Numbered from the stretch's first letter, positions 27,945 to 37,612 are shown. The stretch is DNA of 64,000 bases from JAGLOK01 sp023139005 (GCA_030637745.1 DAOWFX010000123.1:1-64000); one strand, 5' to 3'. Numbers and translations: made by a program. The notes: generated by a model not told the origin, from the letters alone.

Positions 27945-29060
27945 CTATTTTACTTCGCCGGGCAAAAGTATCTTTTCCATCTGTGCAGGTTTTTCGCATG
28001 TGCTCATTATAGGCAGTACCTTACCTTGAGCTGCAGCATCATGGAAGCCTTCCATTATGTCCACTACATGATACAGCAGGTCAATGTTTGCACGCGGTTT
28101 CCTGCCTGTTCTTATCGCTACTGCCATGTCTGCGATACCTAGTCCACGGCTATTTTCGGCGTACTCGTACATCAATGGTACATCATACCAACCTTCTATT
28201 AGTCGTTGCACTTGTAGCTTTTGAGGACCACTAAAATAATTGGGATCAGGTATGGAAAGAGAACCTTCGGTACCATATATTTCGATGAAAGGCGTATTAT
28301 GCCTCCATATATCAAAAGATGTTACAATTGTTCCAACTGCACCGCTTTCAAAATTCATAATACCGGCGATATGTGTAGGAACTTCTACCTTAATTTTCTT
28401 GCCGAATTTATTTCTCTTGTGATTGGTGATAGTACGTTCAGAAAATGATATTGCAGTACTTCCTGCAACCGATGCGACAGGACCCAAAAGGTTAATCATT
28501 GTAGTCAGATAATATGGACCCATATCAAACATTGGGCCACCTCCGACTTGATAATAGAACTCAGGATCAGGATGATGTGCTTCTGTGCCATGGGATTTCA
28601 TGTTTGCAGCAACACCGATAGGGTTACCAATCCAACCATCTTCAATCATCGATCTGCATGTTTGTATGCTGGCTCCGAGGAAAGTGTCCGGTGCACCGCA
28701 GACCAGCAATCCTTTGCTTTCTGCGAGTTTTTTAATTATCATACCTTCTTTGCGATTTGGAGACAAAGGTTTTTCGACATAGACATGCTTACCGGCTTCC
28801 AATACTTGAAGGCAAATAGAGTTATGATACAAGGGTTGTGTGAGCACAACAACAATTTCAATGTCGTCATCTTGGAGCATTTCATCCAAGCTTTTGTATG
28901 CAACTTCAAATCCATATTTTCCTTGCTTTTCGGCGACTCTTTCTTGTATCAAGTCACAGCATCCCTTGACTTCGGTGATACTGAATACATTCATTAAGTT
29001 CTCTAGATATATTTTAGAGATATCACCACAGCCAACAACACCAATAATTACTTTTTTCAT
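27945..29060 (-). CDS. Gfo/Idh/MocA-family oxidoreductase
   Basis: 371-residue NAD(P)-dependent sugar oxidoreductase. The Rossmann start GVVGCGDISKIYLENL is followed by VYVEKPLSPNRKEG (the conserved EKP, about 96-98) and a C-terminal alpha/beta domain with GPMFDMGPYYLTTMINLLGPV. Likely oxidises or epimerises an inositol or sugar derivative. ATG 29060 is chosen because AGAAGG is just before it; the TTG at 29078 overlaps that site. The ThuA gene lies 35 bp upstream on the same strand, so both are probably one operon. Confidence 0.92.
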   Translation of the reverse strand: MKKVIIGVVGCGDISKIYLENLMNVFSITEVKGCCDLIQERVAEKQGKYGFEVAYKSLDEMLQDDDIEIVVVLTQPLYHNSICLQVLEAGKHVYVEKPLSPNRKEGMIIKKLAESKGLLVCGAPDTFLGASIQTCRSMIEDGWIGNPIGVAANMKSHGTEAHHPDPEFYYQVGGGPMFDMGPYYLTTMINLLGPVASVAGSTAISFSERTITNHKRNKFGKKIKVEVPTHIAGIMNFESGAVGTIVTSFDIWRHNTPFIEIYGTEGSLSIPDPNYFSGPQKLQVQRLIEGWYDVPLMYEYAENSRGLGIADMAVAIRTGRKPRANIDLLYHVVDIMEGFHDAAAQGKVLPIMSTCEKPAQMEKILLPGEVK

Positions 29061-29095
29061 ATCAATACCTTCTTTCAAAAATCATTTTTTACCTT

Positions 29096-29803
29096 TTACC
29101 GTAATTTTGTATAGTCCAGTTTGCGCTCTTTGACAATGGTCTTGCCTTCTGCTGCCCATAACATACCGCGTAGCATTGTTTCTTGTACTTCATATTGATC
29201 AAAAACATCTACATGATGTCCAAGTGAGGAGTAGAATACACGTCCATAGCCCCACATCTTTGTCCACATCACCGGCATGTCCACTGCACCGTTAGTTCCA
29301 TGATAACCATTAACAACCGGGAATTTTGTGGTCATGAGTACATTCACAACAGGATCAACATGCAAATAATATTGCTCAGAACACACTTCAAAGTCATCAA
29401 TATTATCAATAATAGGAGATGATGTATTCTTCTTCACGTTGACAGTATATGTCACGCCATCATTACCGGGGTGTGCAACCCATTGTCCACCGACCATGAA
29501 TTGATAGAAGAACTCTTTACGAAAGCTATCGCCAAGTCCACCATGCGCACCAGCAAGTCCGACACCCGATGCGACTGCTTCAAGTAGTGGATTGAGCTGT
29601 TGTGGTGTGATTTCATGATTCGTGATACATGGTACGATGAGGTCTTGTGATTTTAAGTAATCTTCGTTCAGTAATACATTTAAATCGTTTGAAACATTCA
29701 CATCAAATCCATTATCCAACAGCATGCCCTCAAGTTTTTTTGCAACCTGCTCTGGTTGATGTTCTGACCATCCACCCCAAATTATCAATGCTTTTTTATT
29801 CAT
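29096..29803 (-). CDS. ThuA-domain protein
   Basis: 235 residues of the ThuA-like family, a class I glutamine-amidotransferase fold found in sugar catabolic operons (first named from rhizobial trehalose use). Seen: ALIIWGGWSEHQPEQVAKKL, GVGLAGAHGGLGDSF, WVAHPGNDGVTYTV, EQYYLHVDP and RVFYSSLGHHVDVF. Usually paired with Gfo/Idh/MocA oxidoreductases, as here. Cytoplasmic. AGGAGG precedes the ATG. The AraC regulator is divergent from it. Confidence 0.9.
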   Translation of the reverse strand: MNKKALIIWGGWSEHQPEQVAKKLEGMLLDNGFDVNVSNDLNVLLNEDYLKSQDLIVPCITNHEITPQQLNPLLEAVASGVGLAGAHGGLGDSFRKEFFYQFMVGGQWVAHPGNDGVTYTVNVKKNTSSPIIDNIDDFEVCSEQYYLHVDPVVNVLMTTKFPVVNGYHGTNGAVDMPVMWTKMWGYGRVFYSSLGHHVDVFDQYEVQETMLRGMLWAAEGKTIVKERKLDYTKLR

Positions 29804-29945
29804 TCAAGAATACCTCCTCTTTGCTATATAAAGAGCATATAAAAATATTTTATAAAAATCTCGCCAACTTGATATACAGAATGGACACTTATTGCGCTTT
29901 TTGTTATAATTTACAGAATTCAAACATAGTATTGAGAAGGTCTAG

Positions 29946-30785
29946 ATGAAAGCTTTTTATGAAAATATCGATTATAAGGATAAGGTTTCGATTCATGCAG
30001 GAAAAACAAGAAATCTTAATTTTGTTGCCCATTGGCATTCAGATATTGAAATGCTTTATATCTGTGAAGGTAGCGTTGGTGTAGGCATCAATAGTGAGTA
30101 TAAGATACTACATGAAGGTGATATCTCAATCTGTGGAAGCAATGATATTCACTACTACAATAATGTAGGTGAAGGATCAAAGGGAATGATGATTATATTT
30201 AAGTCAAAAGTCTTGAATGAATCAAAATATTGGGGGAAAGATATTACACCTTGTTCAATATGCATTGAGAAGAAGCATTTAGAAGAAAACAAATTGAATA
30301 GTAGTATAGCCAATATTTTTATGAGCGTTATTAATGAAGTAGAAACTAAGAATGAACAGTCCTATTCATTTGCAAAGCTCAGAGTATCTGAGCTGGTTCT
30401 TTTGTTGTTTAGATCATTTCCATCTTATTATCAAGATATAATAAGCAAATCTGCAATTCCTTCTTCAACAGAAACAAATCCAATGCAGCAAGCACTGAGA
30501 CATATTGAAAACAATTATGACACAGAAATAACATTGGAGAAGATATCCAGTTATGTTGGATTGAGTAGCTATTATTTCTCACGTCTATTCAAAAACACTA
30601 CCGGCACAAATTTTAAGTCCTATCTAACACATAGCAGGATTAGCAAAGCCGAGGAATTGATTAAAACTACAAAGAAACATATTATAGACATTGCATATGA
30701 AACGGGTTTTTCAAGCATTCGGACCTTTAATCGCTCCTTTAAGGAATTGAAAGGATATACACCAAAAAGTGCACGTAAAATATAA
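29946..30785 (+). CDS. AraC-family transcriptional regulator with cupin domain
   Basis: 279 residues. The N-terminal cupin-like sensor (about 15-110; HWHSDIEMLYICEGSVGVGIN) is followed by a linker and a C-terminal double helix-turn-helix (about 180-278; LSSYYFSRLFKNTTGTNFKSYL, IDIAYETGFSSIRTFNRSFKELKGYTP). Divergent from the ThuA-oxidoreductase operon over a 142-bp gap and therefore its likely activator, responding to a sugar. Confidence 0.92.
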   Translation: MKAFYENIDYKDKVSIHAGKTRNLNFVAHWHSDIEMLYICEGSVGVGINSEYKILHEGDISICGSNDIHYYNNVGEGSKGMMIIFKSKVLNESKYWGKDITPCSICIEKKHLEENKLNSSIANIFMSVINEVETKNEQSYSFAKLRVSELVLLLFRSFPSYYQDIISKSAIPSSTETNPMQQALRHIENNYDTEITLEKISSYVGLSSYYFSRLFKNTTGTNFKSYLTHSRISKAEELIKTTKKHIIDIAYETGFSSIRTFNRSFKELKGYTPKSARKI

Positions 30786-30803
30786 GTTATAAAAGGATGA
30801 TAC

Positions 30804-31076
30804 ATGCTAAAGATCTGGGGAAAGACAATAAAGAAAAATAAAATTATCAGAAGTCACATGATACAGCTGGATACCAATTTCACTGAAGACACTGTTTTTT
30901 GTGGTGTTGATACCATTTGTGAGCATTTTGATATACCACGGCCCATAGTGCTCAATAAACATAAACGAGATCTTAACGAATTTTTTCTTATGCGTTTTTT
31001 ATCTGAGGACTTTATTGAAAAGGTGCATTTTGATAAGTTTGAGATAGAAGTTTACTTGGAAAAGAAAAAGAATTAA
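30804..31076 (+). CDS. Small hypothetical protein, 90 aa
   Basis: I do not recognise this 90-residue soluble protein. It has a good ribosome binding site (AAAGGATG) 19 bp after the AraC gene. The chain is charged, with HFDIPRPIVLNKHKRDLNEF in the middle and a lysine-rich end; no signal peptide or metal motif. It may be cotranscribed with the regulator. A TTGACA promoter starts a new unit downstream. Confidence 0.65.
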   Translation: MLKIWGKTIKKNKIIRSHMIQLDTNFTEDTVFCGVDTICEHFDIPRPIVLNKHKRDLNEFFLMRFLSEDFIEKVHFDKFEIEVYLEKKKN

Positions 31077-31115
31077 CAATGTGTATAAACATATAATAAT
31101 ATCGTAGTTTGTGTT

Positions 31116-31147
31116 TTGACAGCATGTTTTATGCATGATACTATCAT
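31116..31147 (+). promoter_or_regulatory. Promoter of zinc-type ABC operon with overlapping palindrome
   Basis: TTGACA (31116-31121), 17-bp spacer, TACTAT (31139-31144). A perfect palindrome ATGATA-C-TATCAT (31135-31147) covers the -10 box and is a candidate metal-repressor (Zur/Fur-like) operator. It is not the Bacillus Zur consensus, so the protein that binds it is unknown. Confidence 0.6.
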
Positions 31148-31178
31148 AGTACAATCTGTATCCACCGAGGAGGTTTTC

Positions 31179-32105
31179 TTGAATAAAAGCATACTTATAC
31201 TGTCTATTGTTGTCATACTGATGATCAGTGGATGTGCAGGTACTGAAATAAATCAGCCCAATTATATAGAGGGTGGTCAAATTATTATCGCTGTTGGCAT
31301 TGTTCCACTTGCTACCTTTGTTGAAGAAGTCGCTGGGGAGCATGCAAAAGTTGTGACACTCGTGCCACCGGGCTATAGCCCAACTAATTATCAACCAACA
31401 TCCAGCGAGATGCAGGCATTATCCAATGCGTCGATATACTTTTCAATGCAAATGCCAACAGAAGAAGCGAATATTCTTCCCAAAGCAAGTGACTTTAATA
31501 AAGATATTATCATCGTTAAACTAAGAGACATAGTGAACACAGTATTTCCGGTGCGTACTATGACTGATCATGTGCACGAAGAAGAAGATGAAGCGGGCAC
31601 AGATGAAACTATGGTAGATCCACATCTCTGGCTCAGTCCAAAGCGTTCGATGGTTATGGTGCAGACAATTGCGGATGAATTATCAAAAATTGACGAACAA
31701 AACAGACAAACATATCAAGAGAATGCAAAGAGGTATATCAGAGAAATAGAGCTTCTAGATAATGAAATAAAAGAAAAAACATCTGAGTTTCAAAGCAATT
31801 CTTTTATGATATATCATGGTGCGTATGGATATTTTGCAGATGATTACGGACTTGAAATGATCTCTATTGAAGCACAAGGGAAAAAGGCAACAGCAAGTGA
31901 AATACAAGAAGTGATAGAACATGCTAGAGAGCTAGATATCCATGCTATTTACTATCAGGCAGAGTTTGATGATAACCAAGCCCAGACTATTGCAAAAGAG
32001 ATTGATGGCATAGTGATACAAGTAACACCGCTTACATATGATTATATTCAAGGACTTAGAGATTTTATAACATCTTTGGAAAAACAGGTGAATACAAGTG
32101 AGTAA
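31179..32105 (+). CDS. znuA: Zinc/manganese ABC transporter binding lipoprotein (ZnuA-like)
   Basis: About 308-residue cluster A-I metal-binding lipoprotein. Signal and lipobox end at Cys19 (MISGC). Family marks: VGIVPLATFVEEVAGEHAKV, an acidic His-containing loop DHVHEEEDEAG, VDPHLWLSPK and YHGAYGYFADDYG. The first metal-ligand His of the family (PHxYEP) is replaced: the segment reads PGYSPTNYQPT. TTG 31179 follows GAGGAGG at 31167-31173; the in-frame TTG at 31116 is the promoter -35 box. Its 3' end overlaps the ATPase gene by 8 bp. Confidence 0.88.
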   Translation: MNKSILILSIVVILMISGCAGTEINQPNYIEGGQIIIAVGIVPLATFVEEVAGEHAKVVTLVPPGYSPTNYQPTSSEMQALSNASIYFSMQMPTEEANILPKASDFNKDIIIVKLRDIVNTVFPVRTMTDHVHEEEDEAGTDETMVDPHLWLSPKRSMVMVQTIADELSKIDEQNRQTYQENAKRYIREIELLDNEIKEKTSEFQSNSFMIYHGAYGYFADDYGLEMISIEAQGKKATASEIQEVIEHARELDIHAIYYQAEFDDNQAQTIAKEIDGIVIQVTPLTYDYIQGLRDFITSLEKQVNTSE

Positions 32106-32787
32106 TAAAAACGTCATAATATTTGATGATGTAAGATACTGCTATGGAGAAGTCTGTGCGATTCAAAATGTAAGCTTTTCAATAAAGGAAAAGACATTAA
32201 CCGTGCTCATAGGACCCAACGGTGGAGGAAAAAGCACCATCATTAAGTTAATAACTGGTTTACTAAAGCCTGGTAAAGGAAATATAGTTCCAGAAGAAAG
32301 TGCTGCAATTGGGTATGTTGCACAAAATCCTTGGTTTGATGTTACTTTCCCGATGACAGTAAATGATATGGTACTTACGGGTACACTCAATCATAAAGTG
32401 AAATTATACAATAAATACACACAACCACAGAAACAAAAAGCGCTAGATGCAATTGAGCTTGTTGGACTCAATGGTTTTGAAAACCGTGAGATCAGCCAAC
32501 TGTCTGGAGGACAACTGAAACGTGCAGTGATTGCAAGAGCACTTTCTTCTAATGCAGAAATCATAGTCCTCGATGAACCCGACAGCAGTCTAGATGCAAA
32601 ATCTACACAAGAATTATATGAGTTTCTCAATCAACTAAAAAAAGATAAGACAATTATTATTGCAAGTCATCACATACATAACCTGTTTGATATTGCAGAC
32701 TCTGTCATTTATATCAATAACGAGGCACAGGAATATGCATCTCCTATTGAGTTAGAGGAAAAGCTTAAAGGAGGGATGGCAATATGA
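32098..32787 (+). CDS. znuC: Metal ABC transporter ATP-binding protein
   Basis: 229 residues from a GTG start. Walker A GPNGGGKST (about 39-47), Q-loop VAQNPWF, signature LSGGQLKRAVIARAL (about 135-149), Walker B IIVLDEPDSSLD and the switch His in IIASHH. It energises uptake with the preceding binding protein and the following permease, and overlaps both genes. Confidence 0.94.
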   Translation: MSNKNVIIFDDVRYCYGEVCAIQNVSFSIKEKTLTVLIGPNGGGKSTIIKLITGLLKPGKGNIVPEESAAIGYVAQNPWFDVTFPMTVNDMVLTGTLNHKVKLYNKYTQPQKQKALDAIELVGLNGFENREISQLSGGQLKRAVIARALSSNAEIIVLDEPDSSLDAKSTQELYEFLNQLKKDKTIIIASHHIHNLFDIADSVIYINNEAQEYASPIELEEKLKGGMAI

Positions 32788-33638
32788 TAGAAGCAATTCT
32801 TGAATACGCGTTTATGCGTAATGCAGTCATTGCTGCAGTCCTTGCAAGTATTGTAACAGGTATCATAGGTACTATTGCAATAGAGAAAAAGCTAGTTAGT
32901 ATGTCAGGCGGTGTCGCACATGCTTCATTTGGAGGTATAGGACTTGGGTATTTACTGGGATTTGAACCCATCTGGGGTGGTCTTTTCTTTGCGATTGGAT
33001 CATCATTGTTGATATCAAAACTTTCTAGTACAAAGAAAATGAAAGCAGATACCATAACAGGTGTATTGTGGTCTTTTGGAATGGCACTCGGGATACTCTT
33101 TATCGCACTAGCACCTGGCTATATGCCAGATATGACAAGTTATTTATTTGGAGATATTCTTTCTGTTTCTACTAATGCATTATTGTATATGGCAATATTT
33201 ACAGCAGTTATAGTTTTAGTATTTACGATGTTGTACAATTATTTTATCGTCTATCTATTCGATGAGGAATATGCTAAAGCACGTGGTTTTAAGGTTAACT
33301 TGCTAAAGTGGATTGTATATACAATGATTCCTATTGGAATCATTGTGCTTATCAAAATTGTAGGTATAATATTAACCATTGCATTGATGACTATTCCAGT
33401 ATCTATTGCGAAAATATTTTTCAAAACATTCGGCAAGGTTGTAGTTGGATCCATCATCATCAGCATGATATTTTGTTTTATTGGGCTTACAGTATCTTAC
33501 TACATCAACATTCCATCCGGTGTGTGTATTATCATCATTAGTACTATTGTGTATTTGTTGCTACTATTGACCAAGAGTGCAATTCAACGAAGGATTCATG
33601 TCAAGAAACAGCATCAAGAAGATGATATATATGATTAG
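32784..33638 (+). CDS. znuB: Metal ABC transporter permease
   Basis: 284-residue ABC-3 family permease with about eight membrane helices: MRNAVIAAVLASIVTGIIGTIAIEK, SMSGGVAHASFGGIGLGYLLG, and YNYFIVYLFDEEYAKARGF before the last helices. It forms the channel of the Znu-type importer. Start overlaps znuC by 4 bp. A terminator follows. Confidence 0.93.
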   Translation: MIEAILEYAFMRNAVIAAVLASIVTGIIGTIAIEKKLVSMSGGVAHASFGGIGLGYLLGFEPIWGGLFFAIGSSLLISKLSSTKKMKADTITGVLWSFGMALGILFIALAPGYMPDMTSYLFGDILSVSTNALLYMAIFTAVIVLVFTMLYNYFIVYLFDEEYAKARGFKVNLLKWIVYTMIPIGIIVLIKIVGIILTIALMTIPVSIAKIFFKTFGKVVVGSIIISMIFCFIGLTVSYYINIPSGVCIIIISTIVYLLLLLTKSAIQRRIHVKKQHQEDDIYD

Positions 33639-33707
33639 ATATATTTGCAAACAGAATAGTAGATGTTGCTTTATATCTATTTACACCCTATTGTACATTC
33701 AAGAATT

Positions 33708-33750
33708 AAAAATGACCTCCACAGGCATTTGCCAAAGAAGGTCATTTTTT
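33708..33750 (+). terminator. Terminator of zinc-type ABC operon
   Basis: AAAAATGACCT (33708-33718) pairs with AGGTCATTTTT (33739-33749) over 11 bp. The loop contains a second small hairpin GGCA-TT-TGCC. The T-run ends at 33750, and on the other strand a complementary A/T tract allows bidirectional use with the sugar operon. Confidence 0.85.
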
Positions 33751-33772
33751 AAAGATAAATTTTTGTTATTTA

Positions 33773-34885
33773 TCAGTCATATAGAAGTTCGGCAATGTCG
33801 GGTTCATCCATGTTGGTTGCATCATACCATTTTGCACCAGTATCAACATCCGCAACAGCTTCGCCGTTTGCAGCTTTAACTGCTAACTCAACTGCCAAGT
33901 AGCCAATCATGTAAGGATCTTGTGTGATAGAGCCCATGAATACGCCTGTTTTAACAGCTGCTTTTTGTCCAGCACCTGCGTCGAATCCAACAACTTTTAC
34001 GCCATCAGGAATTACTGATCCAGCATTCATAGCAGCCAATATTCCATTAACAGCACCTTCGTTTGAGCAGAATACGCCAACTAGACCTTCTGTATTAAGT
34101 AGTCCGTTTGCAGCATTTGTCATATCAGTGATATCAGGTGTTGCACCAACTGTAACATCAATGATTACAGCTGCTGTATCAGCATCGCCCATGTTGATTG
34201 CATTATAGTCGCCTGTGATTGCTGCATTGTCGCCAACAAGTTCATACATTTTTTCTGCAAAGCCCTTTGTACGTCCGCCAACTGAAGCACTTGTTACATC
34301 CTGTGAGAACACAGAAATTACGAGCGGACTATCAGCTGTAGCTGCATCAAGTTGTGCTTTGAGAGCTTCATACATCATCTCTGCACCAAGTGCAGCTGCA
34401 TTTTCATTGTCTGTTGAAGCATTCGCTGCGATCTGTCCTGCAGGAGCATTAGGTACGCCGGAGTCAAATCCAATAACCGGAATGCCTTTGTCGGCAGCTT
34501 CCTGTAGTTGTGTTAATACAGCTTCTGTGTTTAGTGCTGCAAGAGATATAGCCTTTGGGTTCTTAGCAAGTTCTGCATTAAGCATGTCTACCTGAGCTGC
34601 TTGTGCGCTTTCGCCTTCAGGACCTGTAAAGTATATTTCTACTTCAAGGTCTACTGCTGCTTGTTCGGCACCCTTTTTGACAACTTGCCAAAATTGATGT
34701 TGGAAGCCTTTTGCGATTACTGAGTAATAGCCAGGAGTTTCTTCTTCTTTAGTTTCTTCTTTAGGTTCCTCTTTGGTTTCTTCTTTCATTGGCTCATCTT
34801 TTGGTTCGTCTGCTTTTGGTGTGCATGCTGCAAAAGCAACTACTAATAAAGATAAAACCAATACCATGATTAGAATCTTTTTCAT
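33773..34885 (-). CDS. Sugar ABC transporter substrate-binding lipoprotein (RbsB-type)
   Basis: 370 residues. Lipoprotein signal with lipobox Cys21, a charged Glu/Lys/Pro linker (about 25-50), then a periplasmic-binding-protein type I fold: YYSVIAKGFQHQFWQVVKKGAEQAA, GIPVIGFDSGV, VSVFSQDV-like and VVGFDAGAGQKAAV, ending DMDEPDIAELLYD-like. It delivers a sugar to the permease encoded just upstream. ATG 34885 follows TTGGAGG. The first residues of the longer frame to 34900 are the ribosome binding site. The sugar cannot be told by eye. Confidence 0.9.
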   Translation of the reverse strand: MKKILIMVLVLSLLVVAFAACTPKADEPKDEPMKEETKEEPKEETKEEETPGYYSVIAKGFQHQFWQVVKKGAEQAAVDLEVEIYFTGPEGESAQAAQVDMLNAELAKNPKAISLAALNTEAVLTQLQEAADKGIPVIGFDSGVPNAPAGQIAANASTDNENAAALGAEMMYEALKAQLDAATADSPLVISVFSQDVTSASVGGRTKGFAEKMYELVGDNAAITGDYNAINMGDADTAAVIIDVTVGATPDITDMTNAANGLLNTEGLVGVFCSNEGAVNGILAAMNAGSVIPDGVKVVGFDAGAGQKAAVKTGVFMGSITQDPYMIGYLAVELAVKAANGEAVADVDTGAKWYDATNMDEPDIAELLYD

Positions 34886-34937
34886 TATGTTTTCCTCCAA
34901 TTATTATTATAAGCATTGCTGCTTAAACTGATTACAA

Positions 34938-35918
34938 TTAACTTAATTTCTTTACCTTGTTCGCTTTTTTATTTCTGTAAACATCAATCAACACAGCGCC
35001 TAAAACAACGATTCCTGTAAAGAAAGTCTGGAACGGTGCTGGCAAATTCATAGATATGAGACCGTTTTTGAGGATGCTCATAATAAATACACCAATCATT
35101 GTTCCTGTGAGAGAGCCTTTGCCTCCGGACAAAGACGTGCCACCAATAACTACTGCGGCTATAGCTTGTAACTCTATCCCGTTACCAGTGTTTGGGATGA
35201 TTACTGTATATGTTGCTGCATAGAATATACTTCCTAGACCAGCTGCAAATCCACTGATTACAAATGCAAGACCTTTCCATACATTAACCTTTATGCCAGA
35301 TAGTCTTACTGCTTCTTCATTGCTACCTATTGCATAGATATATCGGCCTATTTTCGTCTTATTCAAGATGATGAAAGTGAATATGAAAAATATTATTAAG
35401 TACACAACGCCCATTGGAAAACCACTCTCTGTTCTAAAGAAAACTCTTGAGAACCAGCCATCAGGCTCTAGGATGGTCGGGAAGTTCTTAGTCGATGTTC
35501 CTGTTATTATAGATCCAAGTCCCAGTGAAACCATCATCATTCCAAGCGTTGCGATAAATGGTGGCAGTTTTAGTTTGGTTACAAGAAGACCATTGACCCA
35601 ACCTATTAGTGTGCCAAATGCGATCATTGCAATTAACACTGCCCATATTGGTAGTCCAACATTTCTATATAACTGTCCACCAACCAATGCAGAGCACATC
35701 ATTACTGCACCTATTGAAAGGTCGATACCACCGGTTATGATTACAAATGTTACACCCAATGCTAAAAATCCTACATAGTATGAGGATGCTAAGATATTTA
35801 ATGTAGTAGATACCGACGTGAAGTTATTACCTGCTATAGCGAAAAATATGTATATCACAATCAATGCAGCAAACGCTAGCATCTTATGTGTTCCGCTATT
35901 TCTTATACTCTTTAACAT
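34938..35918 (-). CDS. Sugar ABC transporter permease (RbsC/MglC-type)
   Basis: 326-residue BPD_transp_2 permease, about ten membrane helices: GVTFVIITGGIDLSIGAVM (about 57-75), GWVNGLLVTKLKLPPFIATLGMM, AIGSNEEAVRLSGIKV (EAA-like loop) and AAVVIGGTSLSGGKGSLTGT. Forms the membrane channel with the adjacent ATPase and binding protein, 11 bp downstream of the ATPase gene. Confidence 0.94.
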   Translation of the reverse strand: MLKSIRNSGTHKMLAFAALIVIYIFFAIAGNNFTSVSTTLNILASSYYVGFLALGVTFVIITGGIDLSIGAVMMCSALVGGQLYRNVGLPIWAVLIAMIAFGTLIGWVNGLLVTKLKLPPFIATLGMMMVSLGLGSIITGTSTKNFPTILEPDGWFSRVFFRTESGFPMGVVYLIIFFIFTFIILNKTKIGRYIYAIGSNEEAVRLSGIKVNVWKGLAFVISGFAAGLGSIFYAATYTVIIPNTGNGIELQAIAAVVIGGTSLSGGKGSLTGTMIGVFIMSILKNGLISMNLPAPFQTFFTGIVVLGAVLIDVYRNKKANKVKKLS

Positions 35919-35929
35919 TCTTTCTCCCC

Positions 35930-37414
35930 CTAATGCTGAGTTGCATATTTCATAATTGTATTTTGATTTATCTGATCAAGTTCAAGTGTTGCAGTATGCG
36001 TGCCTTCGCACATTACTAAAACCCTATCACTCATACGCAAGAGCTCAGGAAGTTCAGACGAAATAATAATGATTGATTTACCTGATTTTGCTAATTTGTT
36101 AATAATCTTATAAATCTCGCTCTTTGCTCCAACATCTATACCTCTTGTTGGTTCATCAAATATCAATATGTCACTGTTTTTAAGTAGCCATTTTGCGATG
36201 ATTACTTTCTGTTGGTTTCCACCGGACAGGTTTTTTACCAGTTGTCCTACGGATGGCGTTTTAATATTGATCTTATCTACATATTCAGAAGCGATTTTTT
36301 TTATCTTCTTTTCACTGATAATACCGGCAGTTATATACTCATCAAGGTTAGGCATGACAATATTGTTTGCAACACTCATTCCAAGTGATAAACCATATCG
36401 CTTTCTGTCTTCTGACAAATAGCCAATACCGAGGCGAACAGCATCATGTGGACTTTTTACATTTACTTTCTTGCCATCCAGATAAATCTCACCTGTCGTC
36501 TTTTTGTCTGCACCAAATATTAAACGTGCAAGCTCTGTCCTACCTGCTCCAATAAGCCCTGCGAACCCAAGAATTTCACCTTTATGTAATTCAAAGGATA
36601 CATTATTTACATCCTTTGAACTCATATTCTCTACCTTTAACACAACGGGCGGCTTTTCTTTGTTATCACTTATTTTTTTATGCTCTTCATACGTGATGCG
36701 TCCAACCATCATGTGAATAATATCGTCAATCTTAACCTTTGCAGAATCTTCAGTCCCTATGTATTCTCCATCTCGCAATACCGTTACTCTGTCAGAGATT
36801 TTCTTAATTTCGTCCATTCTGTGAGAAATATACACCATACCAACGCCTTGGCTCTTTAGTTCATTCATGATTTTGAACAGCTCTTCAATCTCTACATCTG
36901 TTAGTGTTGCAGTTGGCTCATCAAATATGATAATCTTTGCATCATAAGAAATAGCTTTTGCAATTTCTATCATCTGTTGATGACTAACTGACAGATTTCC
37001 AACTTTTTCTTCTGGATCTAGTTTGATATTTAATTTTTTAAAAAGCTCTAGTGTTTTATCGTTGATTGATTTTTCATTGAGAAACAACCCATCGCTTTCT
37101 CTACCAATAAAAATGTTTTGCGCTGCTGTTAAGTGGTTCATCAAATTGAGCTCTTGATGCACAATAGATATTCCGGCTAGTTGGGCTTGTCTTGGTGATT
37201 TAAAATTGACACATTTACTCTCAAGTGTTATTTGTCCCGATTCAGGTATGAATATACCGGTTAGAACTTTCATCAATGTGGATTTTCCTGCACCATTTTC
37301 GCCAACAAGTGCATGCACTTCTCCTTTTCTTAAATCGAAGCAGCATTTTTTCAAAGCGTGTACGCCTGGGAAATACTTTTCGACACCTTCCATATTTAGA
37401 AGCAATTCACTCAT
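35930..37414 (-). CDS. Sugar ABC transporter ATPase with two nucleotide-binding domains
   Basis: 494-residue RbsA/MglA-type ATPase. The first domain has Walker A GENGAGKST (about 37-45), signature LSVSHQQMIEIAKA and Walker B IIIFDEPTATL. The second domain has the usual degenerate Walker A GLIGAGRTELAR (about 281-292), LSGGNQQKVIIAKWL and ILIFDEPTRGIDVGAK. First gene of the three-gene transporter operon; its promoter must lie within 37415-37583. Confidence 0.95.
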   Translation of the reverse strand: MSELLLNMEGVEKYFPGVHALKKCCFDLRKGEVHALVGENGAGKSTLMKVLTGIFIPESGQITLESKCVNFKSPRQAQLAGISIVHQELNLMNHLTAAQNIFIGRESDGLFLNEKSINDKTLELFKKLNIKLDPEEKVGNLSVSHQQMIEIAKAISYDAKIIIFDEPTATLTDVEIEELFKIMNELKSQGVGMVYISHRMDEIKKISDRVTVLRDGEYIGTEDSAKVKIDDIIHMMVGRITYEEHKKISDNKEKPPVVLKVENMSSKDVNNVSFELHKGEILGFAGLIGAGRTELARLIFGADKKTTGEIYLDGKKVNVKSPHDAVRLGIGYLSEDRKRYGLSLGMSVANNIVMPNLDEYITAGIISEKKIKKIASEYVDKINIKTPSVGQLVKNLSGGNQQKVIIAKWLLKNSDILIFDEPTRGIDVGAKSEIYKIINKLAKSGKSIIIISSELPELLRMSDRVLVMCEGTHTATLELDQINQNTIMKYATQH

Positions 37415-37583
37415 ATAGATACCTCAAAATGTTTTTGCATAATAACTAACATTGTCAGTCCTCTGATTTGTTAATTCTATAAAAATACTTGATAAAATGA
37501 CATGTGAAAAATAACAAGAAAATTGTGATTTCCTCTAAAGATTACAGTTAAAATTCATGTAAAATGATGTGTAATGATCTCAA

Positions 37584-37612
37584 AAAGCCTATTATATGGT
37601 AAAACGGGCTTT
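37584..37612 (-). terminator. Weak intrinsic terminator between sensor and transporter genes
   Basis: AAAGCC (37584-37589) pairs with GGCTTT (37607-37612), followed on the minus strand by TTTTTG. The stem is only 6-7 bp, so some read-through from the sensor genes into the transporter is possible. Confidence 0.5.

Noticed and set aside
28548..28997. Plus-strand ORF of 149 aa inside the oxidoreductase gene
   Set aside because: Antisense shadow of the Gfo/Idh/MocA gene with no ribosome binding site and no family features.
31116..31178. Longer N-terminus for the metal-binding lipoprotein
   Set aside because: The upstream TTG is the -35 box of the promoter, and GAGGAGG plus the lipoprotein signal start only at 31179.
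30999..31394. Minus-strand ORF of 131 aa over the znuA start
   Set aside because: Antisense to the promoter and start of a well-supported gene; composition not protein-like.
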